The notes below the pieces were generated by a model. It searched no databases. It saw only the letters and a list, made by a program, of their open reading frames with translations, and was not told the origin of the DNA. Below, one piece after another: positions 24,604 through 32,639 of a stretch of 63,255 bases of DNA. The position numbers and the translations under genes were made by a program. Every line of letters begins with the position of its first letter. Positions within the stretch are counted from its first letter, which is position 1. The stretch is from Acidobacteriota bacterium (GTDB taxonomy: Bacteria; Acidobacteriota; Vicinamibacteria; Vicinamibacterales; JAKQTR01): contig JAPKZQ010000017.1 in assembly GCA_026393675.1 (NCBI GenBank), forward strand, positions 1 through 63,255. Direction: 5' to 3'.

Positions 24604-24669
24604 CACGTCCTTGTGGCAGACAGGTCGACTGGGGTGAGGAGCCGGGCCCCTCGCAAGGGGCGGGACGTG
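24604..24669 (+). promoter_or_regulatory. Possible structured 5' leader of thrS
   Basis: CACGTCC (24604-24610) pairs perfectly with GGACGTG (24663-24669), enclosing a smaller hairpin CCCC-TCGCAA-GGGG (24647-24660). The purine-rich GGGGCGGGA just upstream of the thrS start falls inside the paired region. Known thrS genes in Escherichia coli are controlled by a tRNA-like leader; any such role here is only inferred. Confidence 0.3.
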
Positions 24670-24680
24670 CCGATCAATTG

Positions 24681-26609
24681 ATGGATCAGATTACGGTTAC
24701 ACTCCCGGACGGATCGAGCCGGGGAGTCACACGAGGCACTCGCATCAGCGAGTTTGCGGCATCGATTTCGCCGAGGCTGGCGAAGTCTGCCCTGGCCGCA
24801 GTTGTCGACGACCGGCTCGTCGACCTGTCGAGCGCGATCGAGGCCGACCAGTCGATCCGGATCGTGACGGCGGACAGCCCGGAAGCGCTCAACCTGTACC
24901 GTCACTCGACCGCGCACCTGATGGCCGCTGCGGTGACCAACCTGTTTCCGGGCGCCCAGTGCGGCATCGGACCCGCCACCGACGACGGCTTCTTCTACGA
25001 TTTCGTCGTGGATCGCCCGTTTGTGCCCGAGGACCTCGAGGCCATCGAAGCGAAGATGCGGGAGTTCGCCTCGCGCGACCTCCGCTACCAACGACAGCTG
25101 CTGCCCAAAGACGAGGCCAAGGCGTACTTCGCCCAACGCGGCGAACCGCTCAAGGTCCAGCTCATCGAGGAAAAGGGCGGCGCGACGGTGTCCTGCTACG
25201 CCATCGCCGATGTGTTCACCGATTTCTGCACCGGCCCGCACGTCCCGTCCGCGAACAAGCTGAAGGCGTTCAAGCTGCTGAGCACCTCGAACGCGTACTG
25301 GAAGGGCGACGCGTCCGGCCAGCCGATGCAGCGTATCTACGGAACGGCGTTTTCGAGCGACGCCGACCTGAAGGCGTACCTGCTGCGGATCGAGGAAGCG
25401 AAGAAGCGCGACCATCGCAAGCTCGGCCGCGAGCTGGGACTGTTCACCTTCCACCCGTGGGCGCCGGGCGCGGCGTTCTGGCTGTCGAAGGGCACGACGC
25501 TCTACCACCAACTCGCCAACTACATGCGCGAAGTGCTGTTCCCCGCCGGCTATGTCGAGGTCAAGACGCCGCTCATCTATAACAAGGCGCTCTGGGAAAC
25601 CTCCGGCCACTGGCAGCACTACCGGGAGCACATGTTCCTGGTCGAATCCGAAGGCCAGCAGATGGGCGTCAAGGCGATGAACTGCCCGGGCCACATGCTC
25701 GTGTTTGGCACCGGCACGCGCAGCTATCGCGATCTTCCGCTGCGCCTTCACGAGCAAACCCCGCTGCACCGCAACGAACCGTCGGGCGTGCTCTCCGGAC
25801 TGACTCGCGTCCGGCAGTTCGCGCAGGACGATGCGCACATCTTCGTGATGGAGTCGCAGATTGGCGAAGAGGTCGAGCGGCTGCTGCGACTGGTGCAGCG
25901 CGTGTACGGCGACTTCGGGTTGACCGTGCAGATGAAGCTGTCGACGCGGCCCGGGCAGTTCCTGGGCGAAGTGGCCACCTGGGATCACGCCGAGTCCGAG
26001 CTCAAGCGGGCGCTGGATGCGGTTGGACTGCCCTACGACATCAATGCGGGCGACGGCGCGTTCTACGGGCCGAAGATCGACTTCGATGTGATGGATGCGA
26101 TCGGCCGCAAGTGGCAGTGCGCCACTATCCAGCTCGACTACCAGTTGCCGCAGCGCTTCGACCTGAAGTACATCGGGGCCGACAACACCGAACACTGCCC
26201 GGTGGTGATCCACAGGGCGATCTTCGGCAGTTTCGAGCGCTTCATCGCCTTGTTGATCGAGCACTATGCCGGCGCGTTCCCGCTCTGGGTGGCGCCGGTG
26301 CAGGCCATCGTGCTGCCGATCGCGGATCGGCACATGGCGTACGCTGCCGGCGTGCGGGATACACTGGTGGCGGCCGGGCTACGCGTGGAGCTGGACGACC
26401 GCCAAGAGAAGATCGGGTACAAGATCCGCGAGGCGCAGCTGCAAAAGGTGCCCTACATGCTCGTGGTCGGCGATCGCGAGATGGCCGAAGGCACCGTGGC
26501 GGTGCGAAGTCGCGCCGCCGGAGACCTGGGTCCGCGCGCTCTCGACGCGTTTGTCGACGCGGCCCGGGAAGAAATCCGCCGCAAGGGGCACGAGCCCCAG
26601 GCATTGTAA
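24681..26609 (+). CDS. thrS: Threonyl-tRNA synthetase
   Basis: 642 residues. An N-terminal TGS domain (MDQITVTLPDGSSRGVTRGT) is followed by the editing domain with YRHSTAHLMAAAV (zinc-like HxxxH) and CYAIADVFTDFCTGPHVPS. The class II catalytic core has motif 1 in the GYVEVKTPLIYNKALWE region, motif 2 FRNE-equivalent HRNEPSGVLSGLTRVRQF, zinc ligands MNCPGHM...H, and motif 3 FGSFERFIALLIEHY. An anticodon-binding domain closes (VQAIVLPIADRHMAYA). The start at ATG 24681 gives the exact TGS start but has no clear ribosome site; the leader can fold (24604-24669). infC follows 12 bases after the stop, the thrS-infC-rpmI-rplT order. Confidence 0.97.
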   Translation: MDQITVTLPDGSSRGVTRGTRISEFAASISPRLAKSALAAVVDDRLVDLSSAIEADQSIRIVTADSPEALNLYRHSTAHLMAAAVTNLFPGAQCGIGPATDDGFFYDFVVDRPFVPEDLEAIEAKMREFASRDLRYQRQLLPKDEAKAYFAQRGEPLKVQLIEEKGGATVSCYAIADVFTDFCTGPHVPSANKLKAFKLLSTSNAYWKGDASGQPMQRIYGTAFSSDADLKAYLLRIEEAKKRDHRKLGRELGLFTFHPWAPGAAFWLSKGTTLYHQLANYMREVLFPAGYVEVKTPLIYNKALWETSGHWQHYREHMFLVESEGQQMGVKAMNCPGHMLVFGTGTRSYRDLPLRLHEQTPLHRNEPSGVLSGLTRVRQFAQDDAHIFVMESQIGEEVERLLRLVQRVYGDFGLTVQMKLSTRPGQFLGEVATWDHAESELKRALDAVGLPYDINAGDGAFYGPKIDFDVMDAIGRKWQCATIQLDYQLPQRFDLKYIGADNTEHCPVVIHRAIFGSFERFIALLIEHYAGAFPLWVAPVQAIVLPIADRHMAYAAGVRDTLVAAGLRVELDDRQEKIGYKIREAQLQKVPYMLVVGDREMAEGTVAVRSRAAGDLGPRALDAFVDAAREEIRRKGHEPQAL

Positions 26610-26621
26610 GGGGAGGCGCAT

Positions 26622-27371
26622 ATCGCTTTTGAACGTTCTGGTCCGCGCCGTGAAGAACGCACCCGTACCAACGAACGCATCCGCGTCCGCGAAATCCGGG
26701 TGATCGACGACACCGGCGCTCAGTTGGGCATCATGCCTCCGCCGCAGGCGCTGGCGCTGGCGCGCTCCAAAGGTCTGGACCTGGTCGAGGTGGCCGCAGC
26801 GGCCACCCCGCCGGTGTGCCGAATCATGGATTTCGGGAAGTACCAATACCAGGAGCAGAAGCGCACCCGCGAGGCTCGGAAGCACCAGAAGGTGATCGAG
26901 GTCAAGGAGATCAAGTTCCGTCCCAAGGTCGACGAGCACGACTACCAGTTCAAGAAGAAGCACATCGAGAACTTCCTGGCGGACGGCGACAAGGTGAAGG
27001 CCACGATCTTTTTCCGCGGCCGCGAGATGGCGCACCCCGAGATCGGGCTGCGTATCCTCGAACGGCTGATCGAGGAGTTGGGTCACGAGGCCGTGGCCGA
27101 GAACATGCCTCGGCGAGAGGCCAACACGATGCACGTGATTCTGGCCAGGCGCGCGGGCAGCGGACCCAAGCAGGCCGCCGCCCCACGACCGGCCCCCCGC
27201 CCGGCGGCGGTCCAGGCCGAAGCCGTGCCGATCGTCGAAGCCGTGCCGATCGTCGAAGCCGCGCCGGTCGTCGAAGCCGCGCCGGTCGTCGAAGAGGTGC
27301 CGGTCGTCGAAGACGTGCCGGCCGAAGCCGGGGTGGAGCCCAAATCCGAGGATGTCGGTCCGGACGCATAG
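26622..27371 (+). CDS. infC: Translation initiation factor IF-3, apparently AUC-started, with a repeat tail
   Basis: 249 residues counting the AUC as start. The frame from the thrS stop (TAA 26607) reads GGG GAG GCG CAT ATC GCT, so no ATG, GTG or TTG exists before the conserved [23 protein letters not shown] at 26622 lies 5 bases after GGGGAGG. The next in-frame GTG (26700) would delete the conserved N-terminus. The N-domain runs to about residue 105 and the C-domain ([17 protein letters not shown]) to about 190. A 55-residue extension holds six near-perfect hexapeptide units [20 protein letters not shown]-3 checks start codons in the 30S subunit, and rare starts such as AUU in infC permit autoregulation. 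Confidence 0.93.
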   Translation: MAFERSGPRREERTRTNERIRVREIRVIDDTGAQLGIMPPPQALALARSKGLDLVEVAAAATPPVCRIMDFGKYQYQEQKRTREARKHQKVIEVKEIKFRPKVDEHDYQFKKKHIENFLADGDKVKATIFFRGREMAHPEIGLRILERLIEELGHEAVAENMPRREANTMHVILARRAGSGPKQAAAPRPAPRPAAVQAEAVPIVEAVPIVEAAPVVEAAPVVEEVPVVEDVPAEAGVEPKSEDVGPDA

Positions 27372-27384
27372 TGCTTCGACTCGC

Positions 27385-27402
27385 GAATACCGTTGCGTAT
27401 TC
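27385..27402 (+). promoter_or_regulatory. Hairpin in the infC-rpmI intergenic leader
   Basis: GAATAC-CGTTGC-GTATTC is a perfect 6-bp stem at 27385-27402. The 165-base infC-rpmI gap also has CTCAG-CACGACGTC-CTGAG at about 27434. Ribosomal L20 represses rpmI-rplT by binding leader structures in other bacteria. The hairpins are real; the function is inferred. Confidence 0.3.
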
Positions 27403-27536
27403 TGGCGAATCGATTAAGTGAATCATGCTCGCTCAGCACGACGTCCTGAGTGAATAAGTTCGTTGCCGAGCTTATGAATCGAAGGGCATAGGCGGGCGGG
27501 CCACCAATCGTCAGACGACAGGAGAGTAGAGACGTT

Positions 27537-27734
27537 ATGCCGAAGATCAAGACCCATCGCGGCGCCGCCAAGCGGTTCAAGAAGACGGCGTCTGGCAAGT
27601 TCCTGCGCCACTCCGCATTCAAGCGTCATTTGCTGGGGAGCAAGACGACCAAGCGCAAGCGGCAACTGTCGAAGGCCACCGTGGTCTCGGAAGCCGACCA
27701 CGCGACGCTGGAGAAGATGCTGCCGTACAAGTAA
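27537..27734 (+). CDS. rpmI: 50S ribosomal protein L35
   Basis: 65 residues. [40 protein letters not shown] and the terminal MLPYK are the full L35 signature. A good ribosome site (ACAGGAGAG) precedes the ATG. Lies between infC and rplT as in most bacteria. Confidence 0.97.
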   Translation: MPKIKTHRGAAKRFKKTASGKFLRHSAFKRHLLGSKTTKRKRQLSKATVVSEADHATLEKMLPYK

Positions 27735-27878
27735 GCGCAGGGCGCACGCAGAGTTGGGGCCGCATCTTTGACTCGGGGTTGCCACCCCCCGCGATCGATG
27801 TCGGTCCTGTAACGGGCTGGGGCCACCGATGCCCCGCCCATGGTCCACTGAACATGTAGTGGCTGAAGAGAGGCAATA

Positions 27879-28328
27879 ATGCCGAGAGTCAAGCGTGGCA
27901 CCGTCCGGAGAGCCAAGCGTAAACGGCTACTGGGACGCGCCAAAGGGTTCTTCCTCAACAAGAGCAAGCTGTACCGAGCCGCCAAAGAGGCGGTCGACAA
28001 GGCCCTGGGATACGGGTTTGTCGGTCGTCGCAACAAGAAGCGGGATTATCGCCGGCTGTGGATCGTCCGCATCAACGCCGCGGCCCGCGAACACAACTGG
28101 ACATATCGGGAACTGGTGCATGGACTGACGCTGGCCGGCATCACGATCGACCGGAAGCACCTCGCGGAGCTGGCGGTCAACGACAAGCCCGGCTTCAAGA
28201 CGGTGCTCGATCAGGCGCGCCGCGCGTCGGACGCCGCGCCCAAGCCGGCAGCAGCGCCCAAGCCTGCGGCGCCGGCGAAGCCGAAGGCCACCACGGCGAA
28301 GGCGAAGACCACCAAGGCGAAGGCATAG
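27879..28328 (+). CDS. rplT: 50S ribosomal protein L20 with Ala/Lys/Pro-rich C-terminal extension
   Basis: 149 residues against about 118 for typical L20. The conserved body runs MPRVKRGTVRRAKRKRLLGR, ALGYGFVGRRNKKRDYRRLW, IVRINAAAREHNWTYRELVH to FKTVLDQARRA. The last 33 residues are a low-complexity APKPAAAPKPAAPAKPK / TTAKAKTTKAKA tail, likely disordered and RNA-contacting. L20 is essential for 23S assembly and often autoregulates its operon. 144 bases separate it from rpmI. pheS and pheT, which often follow rplT, are absent; a zapB-like gene follows instead. Confidence 0.96.
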   Translation: MPRVKRGTVRRAKRKRLLGRAKGFFLNKSKLYRAAKEAVDKALGYGFVGRRNKKRDYRRLWIVRINAAAREHNWTYRELVHGLTLAGITIDRKHLAELAVNDKPGFKTVLDQARRASDAAPKPAAAPKPAAPAKPKATTAKAKTTKAKA

Positions 28329-28356
28329 CGCCGAAACGACAGGCGGCGGAGCAGCT

Positions 28357-28632
28357 ATGGCAAAGACAGAACGGCCGGTCGTCACCGAGGCGCTCGATCG
28401 GCTTGAAGACAAGGTGAGATTGCTCGTGGCTCTGGTCGGCCGGATGCGCAGCGAACAGGCGCAGACGGCCGACGCGCTCCAACGGGCCACCCGCGAACTC
28501 GACGAAACCAGGACCCGCCTCAAGGAGGCGGGCGAGGCCAGCGCCGAGATCGCCGCGCTCAAGGACGAGCGCGAGGTGATTCGCACGCGCGTCAGCTCGC
28601 TGTTGGCGCAGATCGAGGACCTTAACCTGTAG
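28357..28632 (+). CDS. Small coiled-coil protein, ZapB-like
   Basis: 91 residues, predicted nearly all helical, with heptads of Leu/Val and many Glu/Arg (LDRLEDKVRLLVALVGRMRS, DETRTRLKEAGEASAEI, SSLLAQIEDLNL). The C-terminal LLAQIEDL pattern and its position 5 bases before zapA suggest a ZapB-type divisome coiled coil. ZapB binds ZapA at the Z-ring in Escherichia coli. Sequence similarity in coiled coils is weak evidence, so the assignment leans on context. Confidence 0.65.
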   Translation: MAKTERPVVTEALDRLEDKVRLLVALVGRMRSEQAQTADALQRATRELDETRTRLKEAGEASAEIAALKDEREVIRTRVSSLLAQIEDLNL

Positions 28633-28637
28633 CCGCC

Positions 28638-28925
28638 ATGGCTGATGTCGTGGTACCCGTCGAGATTCTCGGGCAGCGGTACCCGATCCGCGGCACGCTG
28701 GATGCCGCGTACATCCAGCAGCTTGCCAGTTTCGTGGACGAGAAGATGCGGGCGGCCGCCGGCATGACGTCGGAAACCGATTCGGCGCGCGTGGCCGTCG
28801 TGGCCGCCCTCAACATCGCCGACGAGGTGTTCCGGCTCAGGGGCCCCGCCGAGAGCCACGAGGCCGAAGTGGCCGCGCGGCTGGCCAGCCTGGAACAGTT
28901 AATAGACGAAACGCTCGCCGGCTGA
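28638..28925 (+). CDS. zapA: Cell division protein ZapA
   Basis: 95 residues. VVVPVEILGQRYPIRGTLDA and AYIQQLASFVDEKMRAAA are the ZapA N-terminal beta-hairpin and helix. VAVVAALNIADEVFRLR is the family's conserved helical core, followed by a coiled coil. ZapA crosslinks FtsZ protofilaments. A candidate 6S RNA follows directly, the zapA-ssrS arrangement known from many bacteria. Confidence 0.9.
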   Translation: MADVVVPVEILGQRYPIRGTLDAAYIQQLASFVDEKMRAAAGMTSETDSARVAVVAALNIADEVFRLRGPAESHEAEVAARLASLEQLIDETLAG

Positions 28926-28940
28926 AGCGGTACGGGGCGC

Positions 28941-28969
28941 TTGACCCCCACCTCCCCCCGTTCTAAGAT
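28941..28969 (+). promoter_or_regulatory. Promoter for the 6S RNA
   Basis: TTGACC (28941-28946), a 17-base spacer and TAAGAT (28964-28969). Transcription would start near 28976. Placed exactly between the zapA stop and the candidate 6S RNA. Confidence 0.6.
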
Positions 28970-28976
28970 CCATCCA

Positions 28977-29169
28977 GACTTGAACTTGGGTGCCCTGCTT
29001 TGTGCGTGATGGTCGGAGGCTCGTTTGAGCCAACGTTTCACACAAGGAGCTGCGATGCCGAGCGGTGTGCATGCCTCTGCGAGAGGAAGCCTGAAGCCCG
29101 GCTCTCATAGCGGTTCCACCTGCTAATGGCAGGTTCATCGACCTCTCCACACGGCAAAGCGGGGCCTTT
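28977..29169 (+). ncRNA. ssrS: 6S RNA (candidate)
   Basis: The terminal stem GCCCTGCTTTG (28992-29002) pairs with CAAAGCGGGGC (29155-29165), giving a rod of about 174 bases followed by CTTTTA. The interior shows features I associate with 6S RNA: GAGCCAACGTTTCACACAAGG on the 5' side, a GCATGC-containing centre, GAGAGGAAGCCTGAA, and CCTGCTAATGGCAGG as a small 3' hairpin. Location downstream of zapA and upstream of rny, its own promoter and length all fit. 6S RNA mimics an open promoter and sequesters sigma-70 RNA polymerase in stationary phase. No covariance search was possible. Confidence 0.75.
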
Positions 29170-29277
29170 TATCCATCTAGCCCACCACGGCTGCCATCGC
29201 CGCGGGGTTGCCACACCCGCCAGGGCGCGTAGCCCCCGCGAGATCCCCGCCCCCGGGGGATCTCGAAAGGACGCGGC

Positions 29278-30849
29278 ATGAATGAAGTGTTCTGGTTCGT
29301 CAACGCCTTGATTACCGCGGCGGTTGGCACGATTTGCCTGTTCGTGTGGTTCGGGAATCGGAAGCGTGCGGCCGTCGAAATCGTGGGACGCGCCGAGGAA
29401 AAGGCGGCCAGCCTCGTGCGGGACGCCGGGCGCGAGGCCGAGAACAAGAAGAAGGAAGCGCTGCTCGAAGCCAAGGAGCGGACGCACGAACTGGTGGTCG
29501 AGGCCGAGCGTCAGGCGCGCGAACGCCGCCAGCAGTTGGCCGGGATCGAGCAGACGCTCAATCGCCGCGAGGAAAAGCTCACCGAACGGGCCACGCTCCT
29601 CGAACATCGGGAGAAGGAACTTCGCACACAGGAGCAGGCGCTGCAAAAGCGGGACAAGGCCAGCACCGAGGCGGCCGCGAAGTACCAGGCGCTGGTGGCG
29701 GATCAGCAGCGCGAATTGCAGCGTGTGGCCGGGCTGACAGCCGACGAGGCCCGCGAGCTGTTGCTCAAGCAGATTGAAAGCGACGCGAAACGGGACGCCG
29801 CCAACCTGGTGAAGCGCCTCGAGGCCGAAGCCCGCGAGAGCGCCGCGGCGAAGGCCCGCCAGATCATCACCGAAGCGATCCAGCGGAGCGCCGCCGAGCA
29901 CGCCGTCGAAACCACCGTGTCGGTGGTCGACCTGCCGAGCGACGACCTCAAGGGACGCATCATCGGCCGCGAGGGCCGCAATATCCGGGCACTGGAGATC
30001 GCCACCGGCGTCGACTTGATTGTCGATGACACGCCGGGCGCGATCATCCTCTCGGGCTTCGATCCGTACCGGCGCCAGATCGCCAAGCGCGCCATCGAGC
30101 GCCTGATCGCCGACGGCCGCATCCACCCGGCACGGATCGAGGAGGTGGTCGAGAAGGTCAAGGCCGAGCTCGATGAGGAAGTCCGGCGCGAGGGCGAAGC
30201 CGCCGCCTTTGAACTCGGCCTGCACGATCTGCACCCCGAGGTGCTGAAGCTGATGGGCCGGCTGAAGTACCGGACCAGCTACGGACAGAACGTGCTGGAC
30301 CACTCGAAGGAAGTGGCCTTCCTGGCTGGCACGATGGCCCGCGAAATCGGATTGCGCACGCCGCTGACGGTGCGTGCGGCGTTCCTGCACGATATCGGCA
30401 AGGCCATCGATCGGGAGATGCAGGGCACGCACCTCGAGATCGGGCTCGAGTTCCTCCGCAAGCACGGCGAACAGCCGGCCGTGCTCGACGCGGTGGCCGC
30501 GCACCACATGGACGTCGACTGGCCGTCGCTCGAAGCGATGATCGTCCAGGCGGCCGACGCGATCTCGGCCGCGAGGCCTGGCGCCAGGCGCGACATTCTC
30601 GAATCGTACGTCAAGCGGCTCGAGAAGCTCGAAGGCATCGCCGATTCGTTCAAGGGCGTGTCGAAGGCGTTTGCGCTGCAGGCCGGCCGCGAGATCCGGA
30701 TCATGGTCGAAAGCGAAAAGATCACCGACGAGGAAGCGATCTGGCTCTCGAAAGACATCGCGCGGCGCATCGAAAACGAACTCGAGTACCCAGGCCAGAT
30801 CAAGGTCACCGTCATTCGAGAGACCCGGGCCGTTGAGTACGCCAAATAG
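29278..30849 (+). CDS. rny: Ribonuclease Y
   Basis: 523 residues, full length. An N-terminal membrane anchor (EVFWFVNALITAAVGTICLF) is followed by a long charged coiled coil (about 30-200), a KH domain (about 210-275, GRIIGREGRNIRALEIATGV) and an HD domain (about 335-430, with AAFLHDIGKAIDREMQGTH and AVAAHHMDVDW). It is an endoribonuclease that starts mRNA decay at the membrane. Since rng is also present (36.8 kb), the organism has both RNase Y and RNase G type enzymes. The end overlaps the thiL start by 17 bases. Confidence 0.97.
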   Translation: MNEVFWFVNALITAAVGTICLFVWFGNRKRAAVEIVGRAEEKAASLVRDAGREAENKKKEALLEAKERTHELVVEAERQARERRQQLAGIEQTLNRREEKLTERATLLEHREKELRTQEQALQKRDKASTEAAAKYQALVADQQRELQRVAGLTADEARELLLKQIESDAKRDAANLVKRLEAEARESAAAKARQIITEAIQRSAAEHAVETTVSVVDLPSDDLKGRIIGREGRNIRALEIATGVDLIVDDTPGAIILSGFDPYRRQIAKRAIERLIADGRIHPARIEEVVEKVKAELDEEVRREGEAAAFELGLHDLHPEVLKLMGRLKYRTSYGQNVLDHSKEVAFLAGTMAREIGLRTPLTVRAAFLHDIGKAIDREMQGTHLEIGLEFLRKHGEQPAVLDAVAAHHMDVDWPSLEAMIVQAADAISAARPGARRDILESYVKRLEKLEGIADSFKGVSKAFALQAGREIRIMVESEKITDEEAIWLSKDIARRIENELEYPGQIKVTVIRETRAVEYAK

Positions 30850-31840
30850 CGTCGCGGCGACCGGCGAGCACGCGCTGATCGATCTGATCCGGACGCGTGT
30901 GCCTCCGGCCCCGTCGTGGGTCACGCTCGGCATTGGCGATGACGCCGCCGTGGTCGAGCCCGAGCCGCGCTCGCTGGACGTGTTCACGACGGACGCGCTT
31001 GTCGACGGCGTCCACTTCGATCGGGCGTTTACCCCGCCCGACGCCATCGGTCATCGTGCGCTGGCCGTCAACCTGAGCGACCTGGCCGCGATGGGAGCCC
31101 GCCCGCGTGTGGCGCTGCTCTCGCTGGTACTTCCGGCGGACCTTCTACTATCCGATCTGACGGCCATCGTCGATGGCCTGCTGGCACTGGCCGCCCGGCA
31201 CAAGGTGGCCTTGGTCGGCGGCAATATCACCAGAACACCTGGTCCGCTCTGCATCAGTATCACCGCCGTGGGTTCGGTCCATCGGAGGAAGTTCCTGACA
31301 CGGTCGGGTGCGCGCTCCGGAGACGAGGTGTGGGTCAGCGGTCAGGTGGGCTCGGCCGCAGCGGGGCTGGCCTCGCTCGCCTCGGGCGCGAGAACCGCCC
31401 ACGCGATGACCGCGTGTGAAGAGGCCTACCTCCGGCCCGAACCACGGGTCCGCCTCGGACTCCTGCTCGCCAGCAACGGCGCGGCGTCGGCATGCATCGA
31501 TCTAAGTGACGGACTGGCCGATGGCCTTCACCAACTCGCGCTCGCCTCGGAGGCAGGCCTTGTCGTCGACGGACAGGCCCTGCCGGTGGCGGCTGACGCG
31601 CGCGAGTGGTTTGTGGCGCACCAGGCCGATCCCGTCATCGCAGCCATCCGCGGCGGCGACGATTACGAACTGCTGTTCACGGTCAATGCCCGCCAGCGCG
31701 CGAGGCTCAGGTCCGTGCGGCAAACGCTCGGGCCTCTGGCATTGACCCGGATCGGCACGGTCACCGCGTCCCGGACGGTCCGCCTGAAAACGGCCTGGGG
31801 CGAATCGCCGGTGCCGGCCGGGTACGAGCACTTCAGATGA
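30833..31840 (+). CDS. thiL: Thiamine-monophosphate kinase
   Basis: 335 residues. It phosphorylates thiamine phosphate to thiamine diphosphate with ATP. Motifs in order: TGEHALIDLIR, GIGDDAAVVEP, FTTDALVDGVHFDRAF, AVNLSDLAAMGARPRVAL, LVGGNITRTPGPL, CIDLSDGLADGLHQLA and GGDDYELLFTV (metal-binding aspartates). No ATG precedes the conserved start in frame. TTG 30833, behind GAGAGACCCGGG, is the likely start, placing the first 17 bases inside rny. The end overlaps the next ATG (ATGA). No other thiamine genes are near. Confidence 0.93.
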   Translation: MSTPNSVAATGEHALIDLIRTRVPPAPSWVTLGIGDDAAVVEPEPRSLDVFTTDALVDGVHFDRAFTPPDAIGHRALAVNLSDLAAMGARPRVALLSLVLPADLLLSDLTAIVDGLLALAARHKVALVGGNITRTPGPLCISITAVGSVHRRKFLTRSGARSGDEVWVSGQVGSAAAGLASLASGARTAHAMTACEEAYLRPEPRVRLGLLLASNGAASACIDLSDGLADGLHQLALASEAGLVVDGQALPVAADAREWFVAHQADPVIAAIRGGDDYELLFTVNARQRARLRSVRQTLGPLALTRIGTVTASRTVRLKTAWGESPVPAGYEHFR

Positions 31841-32103
31841 TCCACGTCGCGCGCGCCCTGCTCCGCAAGTGGATCGAAGCGCTGCTGCACATTCACGACT
31901 CGCCGCAGCGGACGGCGGCGGCCTTCGCGGTCGGCGTGTTCTGGGGCTTTTCCCCGTTCTTCGGCCTGCACACCATCCTTGGCCTCATCGGCGCCGTACT
32001 GTTGGCCGCCCTGGCGTATCTAATGGCGCTGCCCGCCATCGTCGCCGGCCGAACACACCTTCATCTGCGGACGCACGCGGTCGCGTCGACGGAGTCGCGC
32101 TGA
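31837..32103 (+). CDS. DUF2062-type membrane protein, shortened
   Basis: 88 residues. The segment LHIHDSPQRTAAAFAVGVFW then GFSPFFGLHTILGLIGAVLL is the start of a DUF2062 membrane domain (usually about 150 residues). After it the sequence becomes AALAYLMALPAIVAGRTHLH and ends in a polar tail with no second DUF2062 half, so it looks like a truncation or internal deletion. The start shares ATGA with the thiL stop, and the stop touches the next ATG, so it is still translated in the operon. Function unknown; the family is often near lipid or polysaccharide genes. Confidence 0.6.
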   Translation: MIHVARALLRKWIEALLHIHDSPQRTAAAFAVGVFWGFSPFFGLHTILGLIGAVLLAALAYLMALPAIVAGRTHLHLRTHAVASTESR

Positions 32104-32606
32104 TGCTGTCGCGATCGGGCTGGCAGAAGATCGTCGTCACCGCGCTCGCCGCGTTCTTTTTCGTCGCGGTGTACGAGGTCACAATCTTCGACTCCCGCTA
32201 TGCCGCCAGGCAGGCGGTACTTCGCGAATCGACGGCGTTGCCCGCGGCAGGCGCGAGGCTGCGGTTCAGCGCCACGGCCTATTGCCAGGGCGCCCTGACG
32301 GCCTCTGGCGTATGGCCCCGCACCGGGATCGCCGCCGCCGACCCGGTGCTGCTGCCTGTCGGATCGGTCATCCAAATGCTGGCCGAGCCGCCCTACTCCG
32401 GCGTCTACACCATCATGGACACAGGCCCCATGATCCAGGGACGCCACATCGACATCTACATGTGGAGTTGCACGGAAGCCCTGCGCTTCGGCCGCCGCTC
32501 GGTGGAAGTCACCATCATCCGCCTCGGGTGGAACCCTCGCGACAGCACGACTGATGTGCTGCCGTCGCATCCGCTCCCCCTCGGCGAACTCGAACGCCTC
32601 AAGTAA
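32103..32606 (+). CDS. Secreted/anchored 3D-domain protein
   Basis: 167 residues. An N-terminal signal/anchor (IVVTALAAFFFVAVYEVTIF) is followed by a 3D domain (about 60-135): FSATAYCQGALTASG, GIAAADPVLLPVGSVI, VYTIMDTGPMIQGRHIDIYM. The three conserved aspartates that name the family (AADP, MDTG, IDIY) are present. 3D domains occur in MltA, Rpf/YocH-like cell-wall enzymes and RlpA-like double-psi barrels, so peptidoglycan cleavage or binding is likely, but the exact reaction is not determined. It starts 1 base into the previous stop and ends the thiL operon. Confidence 0.8.
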   Translation: MLSRSGWQKIVVTALAAFFFVAVYEVTIFDSRYAARQAVLRESTALPAAGARLRFSATAYCQGALTASGVWPRTGIAAADPVLLPVGSVIQMLAEPPYSGVYTIMDTGPMIQGRHIDIYMWSCTEALRFGRRSVEVTIIRLGWNPRDSTTDVLPSHPLPLGELERLK

Positions 32607-32639
32607 AGCCCTTGTCTCACGGATTGTGGCAGGCGTTTT

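Noticed and set aside
24540-26333. 597-codon ORF antisense to thrS
   Set aside because: A GC-rich shadow of thrS: no domain, Arg/Leu/His-rich composition, and the sense strand carries a full ThrRS.
29038-31047. 669-codon minus-strand ORF across rny
   Set aside because: Antisense of rny and the 6S region; no recognisable domains.
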